A stretch of DNA of 64,000 bases from an uncultured Chthonomonas sp. (GTDB taxonomy: Bacteria; Armatimonadota; Chthonomonadetes; Chthonomonadales; CAJBBX01). The notes beneath the pieces are model-generated. The model was not told the origin of the DNA and ran no database searches. It saw only the letters and a list, made by a program, of their open reading frames with translations. Shown here piece by piece: positions 50,650-58,395 of this stretch (the stretch's first letter is position 1; each line of letters begins with the position of its first letter). The stretch spans positions 1-64,000 of the forward strand of contig CAJBBX010000174.1 of assembly GCA_903951425.1 (NCBI GenBank). The letters run 5' to 3'. Made by a program: the position numbers and the translations under genes.

Positions 50650-53343
50650 ATGCGCGGTTGGGCCTTCATGGCGCTGTTTCCGGCTGTGGCGCTCCTCGGC
50701 TCGGGCCGTGCGGCGGCGCAGGTGAACCTGGTGGCCAACGGCGACTTCCGGCAGGCGCTCGCCGGCAAGCCTGCCGCTTGGGAGATGTCTGGCGACGCGC
50801 GCAGCGTGAGCCAGGCTCTCACGGTAGGCGCCGTGGGCGGCCGTGCGTCTGCGCGCCTGACGTGTAGCCGGTTCTCTCCGGAAGGCCCCGCGAGCCATGC
50901 CATGGTCGCGCAGGTGGGCCACGTCCGGCTGACCGAGGGCACGGCCTACGAGTTCTCGTGCCGCGCCCGGCAGCAGGGCATCCGCGGGCGCAGCATCTCG
51001 GTCGCCATCAGCGACATGTCGGACTGGTCCAACTGCGGCCTCTCCAAGAGCGTCCAGGTGGGCTCGGAGTGGCGGACCTACCGCATCGTCTTCAGGGCCA
51101 CGCGCGCCGTAGATCGTTCGAGCAGGCTCCAGATCTGGTTCACCGAGACCGGTGCGCTGGACCTGGCCGACGTCGCCATCGTTGAGGCCGCCTCGGCCTC
51201 CATCGCCTTCACCGACACGACGCCGCCCGCCCGAGGCCGCAACCTCCTGCCAAACGGATCGTTCGAGCTGGGCGGGACGCGCTGGAGCTCCTACGGCGTC
51301 TCGGCGGGATGGGGCAACCTGGCGCACCTGCACGGGAGCGTCGTCACCGGTCCTGAGCCCGGCCACCAGCACTACCTGCGCATCCCCATGGGCCCGGGCA
51401 TTACGCCCAGGCTGGCGTTCGACTACTTCCGCCCAACGTCGGCGCCGCAGACGCGCCTCCTGGCCTGCAGCATCGGCTGGATCCCGGTGAGGGCCGGGCA
51501 GACCTACACCCTCTCCTGCGACATGCGCGCCACCGTTTCGGGCACGCAGGCCAGGCTGGGGTACATCGGGCTCGACCCGACCGGCTCGCAGTGGGACACG
51601 CGGCAGGACGGACGGCAGGTCCGGCTCACCACCGCCTGGGCGCGCTACACCTTTACCTTCCCTGCCCAGAAGAGCCACTTGTTCGTGCTGGCTGGGCCCG
51701 ACCTGGCTCAGGACGTCCGCGTCGATGTCGACCTCGACAACCTGCAGCTCGAGGCCGGCCCGGATGCCACGCGCCCCGAGGCCTTCTCAGCCGTGCAGGC
51801 GGCTCTCGAACCGGCCCGGCCCATGGGTGTCTTCAGTGTCGGCGAGCCCGTGGCCCTGACGGCGCGGCTGGCCGGCAGTGGAGTGGCGCCCGGCGGCGTG
51901 CGGCTCTCGCTCAAGGCGGTGGACGCCTTCGGCCAGACCATCGCGCTGCCTTCCGTCGTGCTTAAGCCCGGCGTCCCTGTGCGCGTTTCGCTGCCCAAAC
52001 TCGGCACCGGCTGGTATCGGATCATTGCCACGGCGCCTCCAGGCGTCGTCCTGCTGACCCCTTCGGTGCGGATCGCCGTCGTGCCGCGGCTCGGCAATCA
52101 GGAGACCCTCTTCGGCCTCAACCACGCCTTCCCGGACGCGAATCTCATCGACCAGGCGAGCCTCTGCGGCGTCTCCTGGTACCGCGACTGGTCGCTGAAG
52201 TGGGACCACATCGAGCCGTCGCCGGGCTTCTACCGGTGGGAGATAGCCGATGAGCAGATCGGCCGCGTCCTCCAGCGTGGGCCCAGGCTCATGGCGCTCC
52301 TGCCGCCCTTCCCGTCGGCCGAATGGTCCTCCGAGGCGCCTGAGGCCCTCCGCAAGCCCGGCTATCCCGGTGAGCGGGCGCGGCAGGCCTACGCGCCGCG
52401 TGATCCCGCGTTGCTGGCCGCCTTCGCAGGCCGGGCTGTGGCGCGATACAAGGACCGGATCCGCATCTGGGAGTTCCTGAACGAGCCGATCTACACCGAT
52501 TACTCGCTACCGCGCGGGGCCTACAAGCCGGCCGACTACGTGGACCTGCTCAAGCCCGTGGCGGCCGCGGCGCGCAAGGCCGATCCCACCTGCCGCCTCA
52601 TGGGCGGCGCCGGCGCAGGGCCGGGAGGCGTCACGAGCCAGATGATACAGGCGGGGCTACTGGAGCAGATCGACATCCTGAACCTGCACGTCTACCCCGG
52701 CGCACGGGCGCCGGAGGGCTTCATCGACGAGATGGACCAGCTACTGGCAGAGATGGACCGGCACGGAGGCCGCAAGCCCATCTGGATCACCGAGTTCTCC
52801 TACTACGGCGCCGACGACCTGCCGCGGAAGCCCTTCGTGCCCACCGGCGGCGACTGGGCCGAGGAGCGCCTACTAACCGACGAGCGCGAGTGCGCCGAGT
52901 ACACCGTGCGCTTCGCGGCGGTGATGCTTGCCCGCGGCGTGGAGAAGGTCTTCATCCACTCGGGGTCAAGCGGGGCGGCCAACATGCCCGGCTTCGAGTG
53001 CTGCCTCTTCGGGCAGGGCGGCGCTCCACGCAAGGCGGCCGCCGCCGTGGCGGCCATGGCGGCGGCCCTGGGCCCGAAACCGAAACCGCAGAGGATGCCT
53101 GCGCTACCCGAAGGCGTCTACGCCGCGGCGTTTGAGACAGGCTCCGCGTCGGTGGTGATGGCGTGGGCCACCCAAGGCGCTCGCTCGGTCAAGGTCCCGC
53201 CCGGCGTCCGCTGCATCAACATGGTCGGCGCTGTCGTGACCCAACCCATGGTGAGGCTCACCGGCTCGCCCATCTACCTGATCGGGAAGCCGGGCAGCCA
53301 CGCGCATCTGGCGCAAGCCGTCGCCAAGGCGGCGGCCCGGTAG
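50650..53343 (+). CDS. Secreted modular glycoside hydrolase, GH39-like with two CBM-like domains
   Basis: An 897-aa exported protein. AAGGAGG precedes the ATG at 50650 and the signal peptide ends at AAAQ. Two carbohydrate-binding-module-like beta sandwiches follow (about 25-180, VNLVANGDFRQALAGKPAAW; 198-370, NLLPNGSFELGGTRWSSYGV), then an Ig-like linker (375-480) and a clan GH-A barrel from LFGLNHAFPDANLIDQ. Glu612 in WEFLNEPIYTDY is the probable acid/base and Glu715 in WITEFSYYG the nucleophile. A short beta domain closes the protein. GH39 and related families hydrolyse xylosides, mannans or iduronides; specificity is open. Co-directional with the GH42-like gene 26 bp upstream. Confidence 0.8.
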   Translation: MRGWAFMALFPAVALLGSGRAAAQVNLVANGDFRQALAGKPAAWEMSGDARSVSQALTVGAVGGRASARLTCSRFSPEGPASHAMVAQVGHVRLTEGTAYEFSCRARQQGIRGRSISVAISDMSDWSNCGLSKSVQVGSEWRTYRIVFRATRAVDRSSRLQIWFTETGALDLADVAIVEAASASIAFTDTTPPARGRNLLPNGSFELGGTRWSSYGVSAGWGNLAHLHGSVVTGPEPGHQHYLRIPMGPGITPRLAFDYFRPTSAPQTRLLACSIGWIPVRAGQTYTLSCDMRATVSGTQARLGYIGLDPTGSQWDTRQDGRQVRLTTAWARYTFTFPAQKSHLFVLAGPDLAQDVRVDVDLDNLQLEAGPDATRPEAFSAVQAALEPARPMGVFSVGEPVALTARLAGSGVAPGGVRLSLKAVDAFGQTIALPSVVLKPGVPVRVSLPKLGTGWYRIIATAPPGVVLLTPSVRIAVVPRLGNQETLFGLNHAFPDANLIDQASLCGVSWYRDWSLKWDHIEPSPGFYRWEIADEQIGRVLQRGPRLMALLPPFPSAEWSSEAPEALRKPGYPGERARQAYAPRDPALLAAFAGRAVARYKDRIRIWEFLNEPIYTDYSLPRGAYKPADYVDLLKPVAAAARKADPTCRLMGGAGAGPGGVTSQMIQAGLLEQIDILNLHVYPGARAPEGFIDEMDQLLAEMDRHGGRKPIWITEFSYYGADDLPRKPFVPTGGDWAEERLLTDERECAEYTVRFAAVMLARGVEKVFIHSGSSGAANMPGFECCLFGQGGAPRKAAAAVAAMAAALGPKPKPQRMPALPEGVYAAAFETGSASVVMAWATQGARSVKVPPGVRCINMVGAVVTQPMVRLTGSPIYLIGKPGSHAHLAQAVAKAAAR

Positions 53344-53371
53344 TGCGCGGGCCGGCAGGCTAGCCTCGCCC

Positions 53372-55114
53372 TCAGTGGTCCCAGTGGAGGCGTACGCGGC
53401 GCCTGCCGTCGTGCATGTCGCACCGCACGCTATCGGCTTGCCTTCTCACCAGATATCCCGCGATGGCAGCGAAGTCGGGCTCGGCTTCCAGGCTGTGCAA
53501 CGCCTGAGGTGGCGCGTCGGGTAAGGTGACCTCGGGCCCGTCGTACTCGTAGTCGATGTCCAGGTTCAGTTCGTCGAACCGGGCAGAGACAGTGGCCTGT
53601 CCTGCGCCCGCCAACATAGACTGCTCCATCAGCTCGGAGACCGCGCCTGCCGCCCGATGCACCACCTCGGCCCGGGCGCCCCAGGCCTTGCCCTGCTCCT
53701 CCAAGAATGCCCACAGGGCCGTCGCCGCCTCCGGTCCCAAGGGCATGTCAAGCCGCGCCGACCGAGAGACGCCCAGGCGGAGCAGCAGGTTCAGGAGGAT
53801 GGCGCTGACGGTCGCGGCCGTGAGGATCGACGTAAAGACCGGCTGGAGCCACCCCGGCAGGTCGCGGAACGCGCCGGGCAGGAACCCCGCGCCAAGCCCC
53901 ACAGCGAAGGAGAGGCCCACCACGAACGTGCGACGGACGTCCATCATGCGCGACATGATGATCTGCAACCCCGCCACGATCATGAAGCTGACGCAGAAGA
54001 GGAGTTGTGCGCCCATGACCGGGGCAGGCATGATGGCGAACGCCGCCGCCAGTTTGGGGCAGCAGGAGAGCAGCACGCAGATGCCGCCGACGTAGAGGGC
54101 CACGCGCTTGCTGGTGACCCCGGTGGCCACCGACAGGCCCACGTTGGCCGAGTAGCTGGCCGGGCCGTAGCCGCCCATCACGCCGCCCAGGAAGGTGGAC
54201 ACGCCGTCAGCGAGGATGCCGCCCCGCACGGTGACCATGTCCGTCCGCTTCCAGCCGGCGTCATTGATCCGTTGGCACGTGGTGATGTCGCCGATATTCT
54301 TCAGCATCGAGCAGGTGATGGCGATAGCGAACGGCAGGACCAGGTCGAGGCTGAAGCTCCACGAGAGGCCCGGCATCACCGGCAGGGCGGCGAAGGGCGC
54401 CCGCGCCACCTCGCGCAGTTGGTCGGCGCCCAGGAGGCCCGCCGCACCGGCGCACGCGAAGCCGACGCCGATCCCGATCAGGATGCTGTACCGGCGTAGC
54501 GAGCCCCGGCTCCAGACGTTGGTCCCCACCATGGCGCAGAGGGCCGCCAATCCCACCAGCAGATGCCCGACCTGAAGGGGAGAGCCGCCGGACCCCGCTC
54601 CGCCGGCCGGCACGCCGAGCAGGTTGGCCAGCGCCGACGGCACCACGGCGATCCCGACCATGGCGACCACCACACCGGTCACCTCCACCGGAAAGACCGA
54701 CCGGAGCCGGTACATAACGGGCGCCATGATGCCCTCGAAGGCGCCCGCCAGAGCGGTCATGCCGAAGACCAGCGGCAGTCCGCCCCTGGCGCCGGCCAGC
54801 AGGCAGGCGGGCAGGAACGAGGGATCGGGGCCCTCGGGGCAGAGGAATCCCGAGCCGAGCGGTCCGCGCCGGATCGACTGCAGCAACGTGCCGATGCCGG
54901 CCGCGAGCATAGAGACCCGCACCAGGCTCTCGGTCTGGCCGTGGCTCAGTCCGATGGCCCGGCCGAGCAGCACAGGGAACGTCATCCCCACCGCGATGAT
55001 GATGACGTGCTGCACCGCCACCGTGAGGCAGAGCCACGGCGGCGGCGATTCGTCCACGTCGTAGGTCAGGTTGGCGGGCTTTATCCTGCGCACCACGCCC
55101 TGCGTACCCGGCAC
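53372..55114 (-). CDS. NCS2 xanthine/uracil permease family protein with HATPase-like C-terminal extension
   Basis: A 580-aa inner-membrane permease. The NCS2 core (about residues 20-450) shows VAVQHVIIIAVGMTFPVLL, FEGIMAPVMYRLRSVFPVEV and VMGGYGPASYSANVGLSVAT with VTSKRVALYVGG. Residues about 457-580 are an additional soluble domain (ATALWAFLEEQGKAWGARAE, GAVSELMEQSMLAGAGQATV, LDIDYEYDGPEVTLP) that resembles RsbW-type histidine-kinase-like ATPase folds. The GTG at 55114 with GGAGG eight bases upstream is chosen; the longer open frame has no homology. It is 26 bp after the Gfo/Idh/MocA gene and likely co-transcribed. Nucleobase transport is expected from the family. Confidence 0.82.
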   Translation of the reverse strand: MPGTQGVVRRIKPANLTYDVDESPPPWLCLTVAVQHVIIIAVGMTFPVLLGRAIGLSHGQTESLVRVSMLAAGIGTLLQSIRRGPLGSGFLCPEGPDPSFLPACLLAGARGGLPLVFGMTALAGAFEGIMAPVMYRLRSVFPVEVTGVVVAMVGIAVVPSALANLLGVPAGGAGSGGSPLQVGHLLVGLAALCAMVGTNVWSRGSLRRYSILIGIGVGFACAGAAGLLGADQLREVARAPFAALPVMPGLSWSFSLDLVLPFAIAITCSMLKNIGDITTCQRINDAGWKRTDMVTVRGGILADGVSTFLGGVMGGYGPASYSANVGLSVATGVTSKRVALYVGGICVLLSCCPKLAAAFAIMPAPVMGAQLLFCVSFMIVAGLQIIMSRMMDVRRTFVVGLSFAVGLGAGFLPGAFRDLPGWLQPVFTSILTAATVSAILLNLLLRLGVSRSARLDMPLGPEAATALWAFLEEQGKAWGARAEVVHRAAGAVSELMEQSMLAGAGQATVSARFDELNLDIDYEYDGPEVTLPDAPPQALHSLEAEPDFAAIAGYLVRRQADSVRCDMHDGRRRVRLHWDH

Positions 55115-55140
55115 GGAGGCGCCTCCTGCGCTCGGCCCGC

Positions 55141-55986
55141 TCAGACCGTGATCCATTCGCCCCCTGCGGCCAGCGAAGTGTTGGCCGCTTCGAGGACCTT
55201 CACCAGCATCACGGCCTCGCCGATCTCCATGGGCGCCTCTCCCGTGCGGCAGAACGCCACGCACCGGGCGATGAGGTTGGCGTAGAAGCCGTCGAAGTTC
55301 GTCACGGTCCGGGCCACGTAGGCGTCGCCTACCCGCACGCCGAAGTTCCAGCCGAAGAGGTCCCACTCGTTGGCCGCCGTGGTCACCGCCACCTGCGCCC
55401 GCCGGCCGCCGCCGAAGTCCAGCGTAACGCAGCGGGCCGTGGCAGTGCCGGTATCGATGACGCGCTGCACGCCGGCGCCCATAAATCGCAGCACGGGCGA
55501 GAGCGTATGGCAGGCGTAGAGGTCCCATGAGGCCAACCCGCGCGAGTAGCACTCGGCGATGGCCTGTCCCTCGATCTGCGGCCAAACCTCCTCGAGCTCC
55601 ATCGAGAACCGCAGCGACGATGACGAGAAGATGGGCGTTCCGTGCTTGGCGGCGCAGGCGACGATGGCCTCGGCGTCAACCGCGTTGGGCGCCAGGAACT
55701 TATCGATGACGGTAGGCTTGCCTGCGGGCAACACCTGCTCGGACAACTCGCGGTGGGCGTACACGTCGTCGGGGGCCAGAACGAAGAGGGCGTCGGCGGC
55801 ATCTACGGCCTCGGCAAGCGTCACGCAGCGCGTCACGCCGTTCTTCGCGCACCAGTCATCGCCGGTGGGATGGGTCTCGTAGGCGCCTACAAGCTCCGCC
55901 TCGCCGGCGTGGTTGGCTCGAAGCAGGCTCAGGAACTTGTCGGCGTGGAAGTTGTTCAGGTGGTGGTCGATGAACGCGATGCGCAC
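55141..55986 (-). CDS. Gfo/Idh/MocA-like oxidoreductase
   Basis: A 281-aa protein related to NAD(P)-dependent sugar or inositol dehydrogenases. It starts with a Rossmann strand (MRIAFIDHHLNNFHADKFL) lacking a clear GxGxxG, then the typical ALFVLAPDDVYAHRELSEQV and GKPTVIDKFLAPN (Lys in place of the EKP motif). The C-terminal domain has FDGFYANLIARCVAFCRTGE and EIGEAVMLVKVLEAANTSLA, the usual family ending. It is shorter than the common 330-400 aa. The GTG start at 55986 has AAGGAGAG upstream. It probably acts on a sugar or carboxylate; the downstream permease suggests a catabolic pair, which is inference. Confidence 0.78.
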   Translation of the reverse strand: MRIAFIDHHLNNFHADKFLSLLRANHAGEAELVGAYETHPTGDDWCAKNGVTRCVTLAEAVDAADALFVLAPDDVYAHRELSEQVLPAGKPTVIDKFLAPNAVDAEAIVACAAKHGTPIFSSSSLRFSMELEEVWPQIEGQAIAECYSRGLASWDLYACHTLSPVLRFMGAGVQRVIDTGTATARCVTLDFGGGRRAQVAVTTAANEWDLFGWNFGVRVGDAYVARTVTNFDGFYANLIARCVAFCRTGEAPMEIGEAVMLVKVLEAANTSLAAGGEWITV

Positions 55987-56110
55987 GGTGGGCTCTCCTT
56001 GGGTGGTTGCGGCGCCGCGGCGCCGGCATCACATTCGGCGCGGAGGCCCCGGCCTCCTGCCGCCGGACGCAAGGAGAGTGACGAGGAGTAGATCGTAGCT
56101 CGACGGCCGG

Positions 56111-56236
56111 CTACCGCAAGACGCGCTCCACAAGGCGCCAGACGCCCCAAGCGGCGAGGAGCCCAAGAGCGATCACACCCGTATGGGCGAGTGTCAATGC
56201 CAGCAGTGTGGTCAGCCTGTCCTTGCCATCATTCAT
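56111..56236 (-). CDS. 41-aa single-helix membrane peptide
   Basis: A short frame from the ATG at 56236 gives MNDGKDRLTTLLALTLAHTG then VIALGLLAAWGVWRLVERVL and a final Arg. It has a charged start, one helix of about 20 hydrophobic residues and a basic end, the layout of small inner-membrane peptides. GGGGG lies nine bases before the start. Function unknown. It lies 138 bp upstream of nothing on its strand and just before the Gfo/Idh gene, which it may precede in the transcript. Confidence 0.5.
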   Translation of the reverse strand: MNDGKDRLTTLLALTLAHTGVIALGLLAAWGVWRLVERVLR

Positions 56237-56373
56237 GGCGCATGCCCCCGAGTGGTCATGAAGCAAAGGCCCCCGTCCGTTGGATGCCATTATACGGGTC
56301 TATCGTGAAAGCATCGTGAGAGAGTCTGGGCTGGGAGCAAGGGGCCGTCGCACCGGGGCTGTCGTCTCGAGGA

Positions 56374-57030
56374 TCAACGGGGAGCCTGATGCCTGAACGC
56401 CCTCCGCCCGGCCAGCATGCCGAGCGCCGGGGCAGCGAGGGCTCCGATGATGAAGACGACGTAGGCGCCGCCCTTAGCGCCTGTGGCTCCGGCCCAGGCG
56501 TAGCCCACGGAGACCGCCAGGTTGGCGACCGTGGTCACGAGCGCGAAGGGGAGCGGCGGCACGCCGGACATCCCGGCCCAGAAGACGGTGGCCTCGGCCA
56601 GCACGGGTACGCCTCGGAAGAGGCCCAGCGCCCAGATGCCCTGGCTTGCGCCGGCTTCCGCCGCCCTTGCGAGCTCGGCTTCGCCCATCCAGGCCCGGCC
56701 CACGCCCGCCCGGGCGCGCGCACCCAGCCAGTAGCCCAGCCACGTGCTCACGGTCATGCCGAGCCAGGAGGCCACGGCGCCGCGCGTCAGGCCCAACAGG
56801 GCGCCGGCTGCCGTACTTACGAGGCTGGACGGGATGGGAGCCAGGATGTCGACCCCCAGCAGGCCCACCACCAGCCCGGCCGTCGCACCCGGCGCTGTAC
56901 CCGGTGAGAGGGCGTGGGCGGCCCAGGCTTCGATGCGGTCGCCCCAGAGGGCGAACGGGACCAGGATGACGGCCAGAGCCACGGCCCATAGGACTGCCCA
57001 TCGGGCGCGGGTCCGCCGAGGCTCAGACAC
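56374..57030 (-). CDS. VTT/DedA-like (SNARE-associated) membrane protein
   Basis: A 218-aa inner-membrane protein with about five helices. The VTT signature appears as PIPSSLVSTAAGALLGLTRG and FRGVPVLAEATVFWAGMSG (conserved R-x-x-P), then PFALVTTVANLAVSVGYAWA. VTT/DedA proteins are implicated in lipid scrambling, undecaprenyl-phosphate recycling and envelope homeostasis. The GTG start at 57030 directly abuts the TAG stop of the TolC-like gene (57031-57033), so translation is probably coupled. This makes it the last gene of the efflux operon. Confidence 0.82.
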   Translation of the reverse strand: MSEPRRTRARWAVLWAVALAVILVPFALWGDRIEAWAAHALSPGTAPGATAGLVVGLLGVDILAPIPSSLVSTAAGALLGLTRGAVASWLGMTVSTWLGYWLGARARAGVGRAWMGEAELARAAEAGASQGIWALGLFRGVPVLAEATVFWAGMSGVPPLPFALVTTVANLAVSVGYAWAGATGAKGGAYVVFIIGALAAPALGMLAGRRAFRHQAPR

Positions 57031-58395
57031 CTACTTCAGCCCCTCCATGAGAGGCAGCTGCTGCGGAACGCCCACGGCCCGGTTCAGCTGCGCCTTGGCC
57101 ACCTCCACTGCGGTCACCGCGTTGACGCGGCTCGTCTCTGCGCCCACCAACGCGGCCTGGGCGTCCGCCACATCGACGAACGTGCCGACGCCGGCGCGGT
57201 AGCGGCCCTGGGCCAGTCGCACGGCCTCGGTTGCGCTGGTCACGGCGCTCTCGGCGGCGCCCACGCGTCTCTCGGCCATGGTGAGCGCCACCCAGGCCTG
57301 CGCCACTTCCGACGTGACGGCGATGCGCGCGGCCTCGACCTGCGCCTTGGCCACGTCGACCGAGGACCGCGCCTCGCTCACACGGCCCGCCGTGAGACCG
57401 GAGTCGAAGGGCGACCACTGCAACGCCAGTCCGGCCGCCAGGGTGTCGCTGCCGGGCGGGAAGTCGGAGCCGCGCGTACCCAGGATGACCGATGCCGCAA
57501 TGGACGGCGCCTGCCCGGTGCGAGCCGCGGAGAGGCCGTGGCTGGCCGCCTCGGCATTGGCCTCCGCCTGGCGCACCTCGGGACGCGCGGAGAGCGCCCG
57601 CTGGATAAGCCTGGCGACGTCGAGCTTGGGCGGCTCGGGCTCGGCGCCGTCGCCGGGACGAATGTCGACGCGGCCGTCCAGCCCCATCACCGCCGCCAGC
57701 CGCACCCGCGCCTGCACGGCTTCGGCCTGTGCGCTATTCAGCTGCAGCATGGCGTCGGCCTCGGCGGCCTCAGCGCGCACCACGTCGTACGGGATGCCCA
57801 GGCCCGACTTCAGCCGCGCCCGGGCAAGCTCGGCGTGGCTGCGGCGCGCGGTCAGGTTGGCCTCGCCCACGCCGACGAGCCGTTCCGCCTGCACCAGGGC
57901 GTGGAAGGCCTGCCGAACCTGCAGCGCCAGGTCTGCCACGGTCCTGTCCATGGCCAGCTTGGCGGCATCGCGCAGGGACTCGGCCTGGCGGACGGCTTCG
58001 TCGGTGCGGCGCGAGTCGGCGACGAGTTGCTTGAGGGTGATCGAACCGGTGTAGCCCGCGCCGGAACTGCTGGAGGCGGCCCCGGCGAGCTGGTTGACAT
58101 GCGTGTAGCCGCCGGTGGCGCTGACCTGCGGTAGCTGGCCCGAGCGCGCCTGACGCCAGCGCGCCGTGGCGCCCTGCCATTGGGCGTCGGCTGCCGCGGC
58201 TGTGGGGCTGTTGACCAGCGCGAGCAGGACCGCCTCGCCCACGGAGATCGGCCGGTCGGGCAGGCCCTTGGGCCGGCTCGCCGGGGCGCCCAGCTTGGGC
58301 GGAGCCGCGGAGGGCTCCTGCGCCAGGGATGCCCCGGCCGGCATCGCAACCAGCGCGACGCCCAGCGCGGCTCGCAGTGCGTGGGTGCGTGTCAT
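57031..58395 (-). CDS. TolC-family outer-membrane efflux protein
   Basis: A 454-aa outer-membrane factor. The signal peptide is MTRTHALRAALGVALVAMPA; two homologous outer-membrane-efflux repeats follow, beginning PISVGEAVLLALVNSPTAAA and DVARLIQRALSARPEVRQAE, with long amphipathic helices and the strand TGGYTHVNQLAG. Forms the trimeric exit duct for the RND pump. The ATG at 58395 overlaps the RND stop as ATGA and AAGGAG lies upstream. Cargo of the pump is not predictable. Confidence 0.9.
   Translation of the reverse strand: MTRTHALRAALGVALVAMPAGASLAQEPSAAPPKLGAPASRPKGLPDRPISVGEAVLLALVNSPTAAAADAQWQGATARWRQARSGQLPQVSATGGYTHVNQLAGAASSSSGAGYTGSITLKQLVADSRRTDEAVRQAESLRDAAKLAMDRTVADLALQVRQAFHALVQAERLVGVGEANLTARRSHAELARARLKSGLGIPYDVVRAEAAEADAMLQLNSAQAEAVQARVRLAAVMGLDGRVDIRPGDGAEPEPPKLDVARLIQRALSARPEVRQAEANAEAASHGLSAARTGQAPSIAASVILGTRGSDFPPGSDTLAAGLALQWSPFDSGLTAGRVSEARSSVDVAKAQVEAARIAVTSEVAQAWVALTMAERRVGAAESAVTSATEAVRLAQGRYRAGVGTFVDVADAQAALVGAETSRVNAVTAVEVAKAQLNRAVGVPQQLPLMEGLK

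Noticed and set aside
55115..55585. 157-residue N-terminal extension of the NCS2 permease
   Set aside because: It is Arg/Gly-rich, overlaps the Gfo/Idh/MocA gene antisense-free in another frame, and a GTG with GGAGG at 55114 starts the homologous part.
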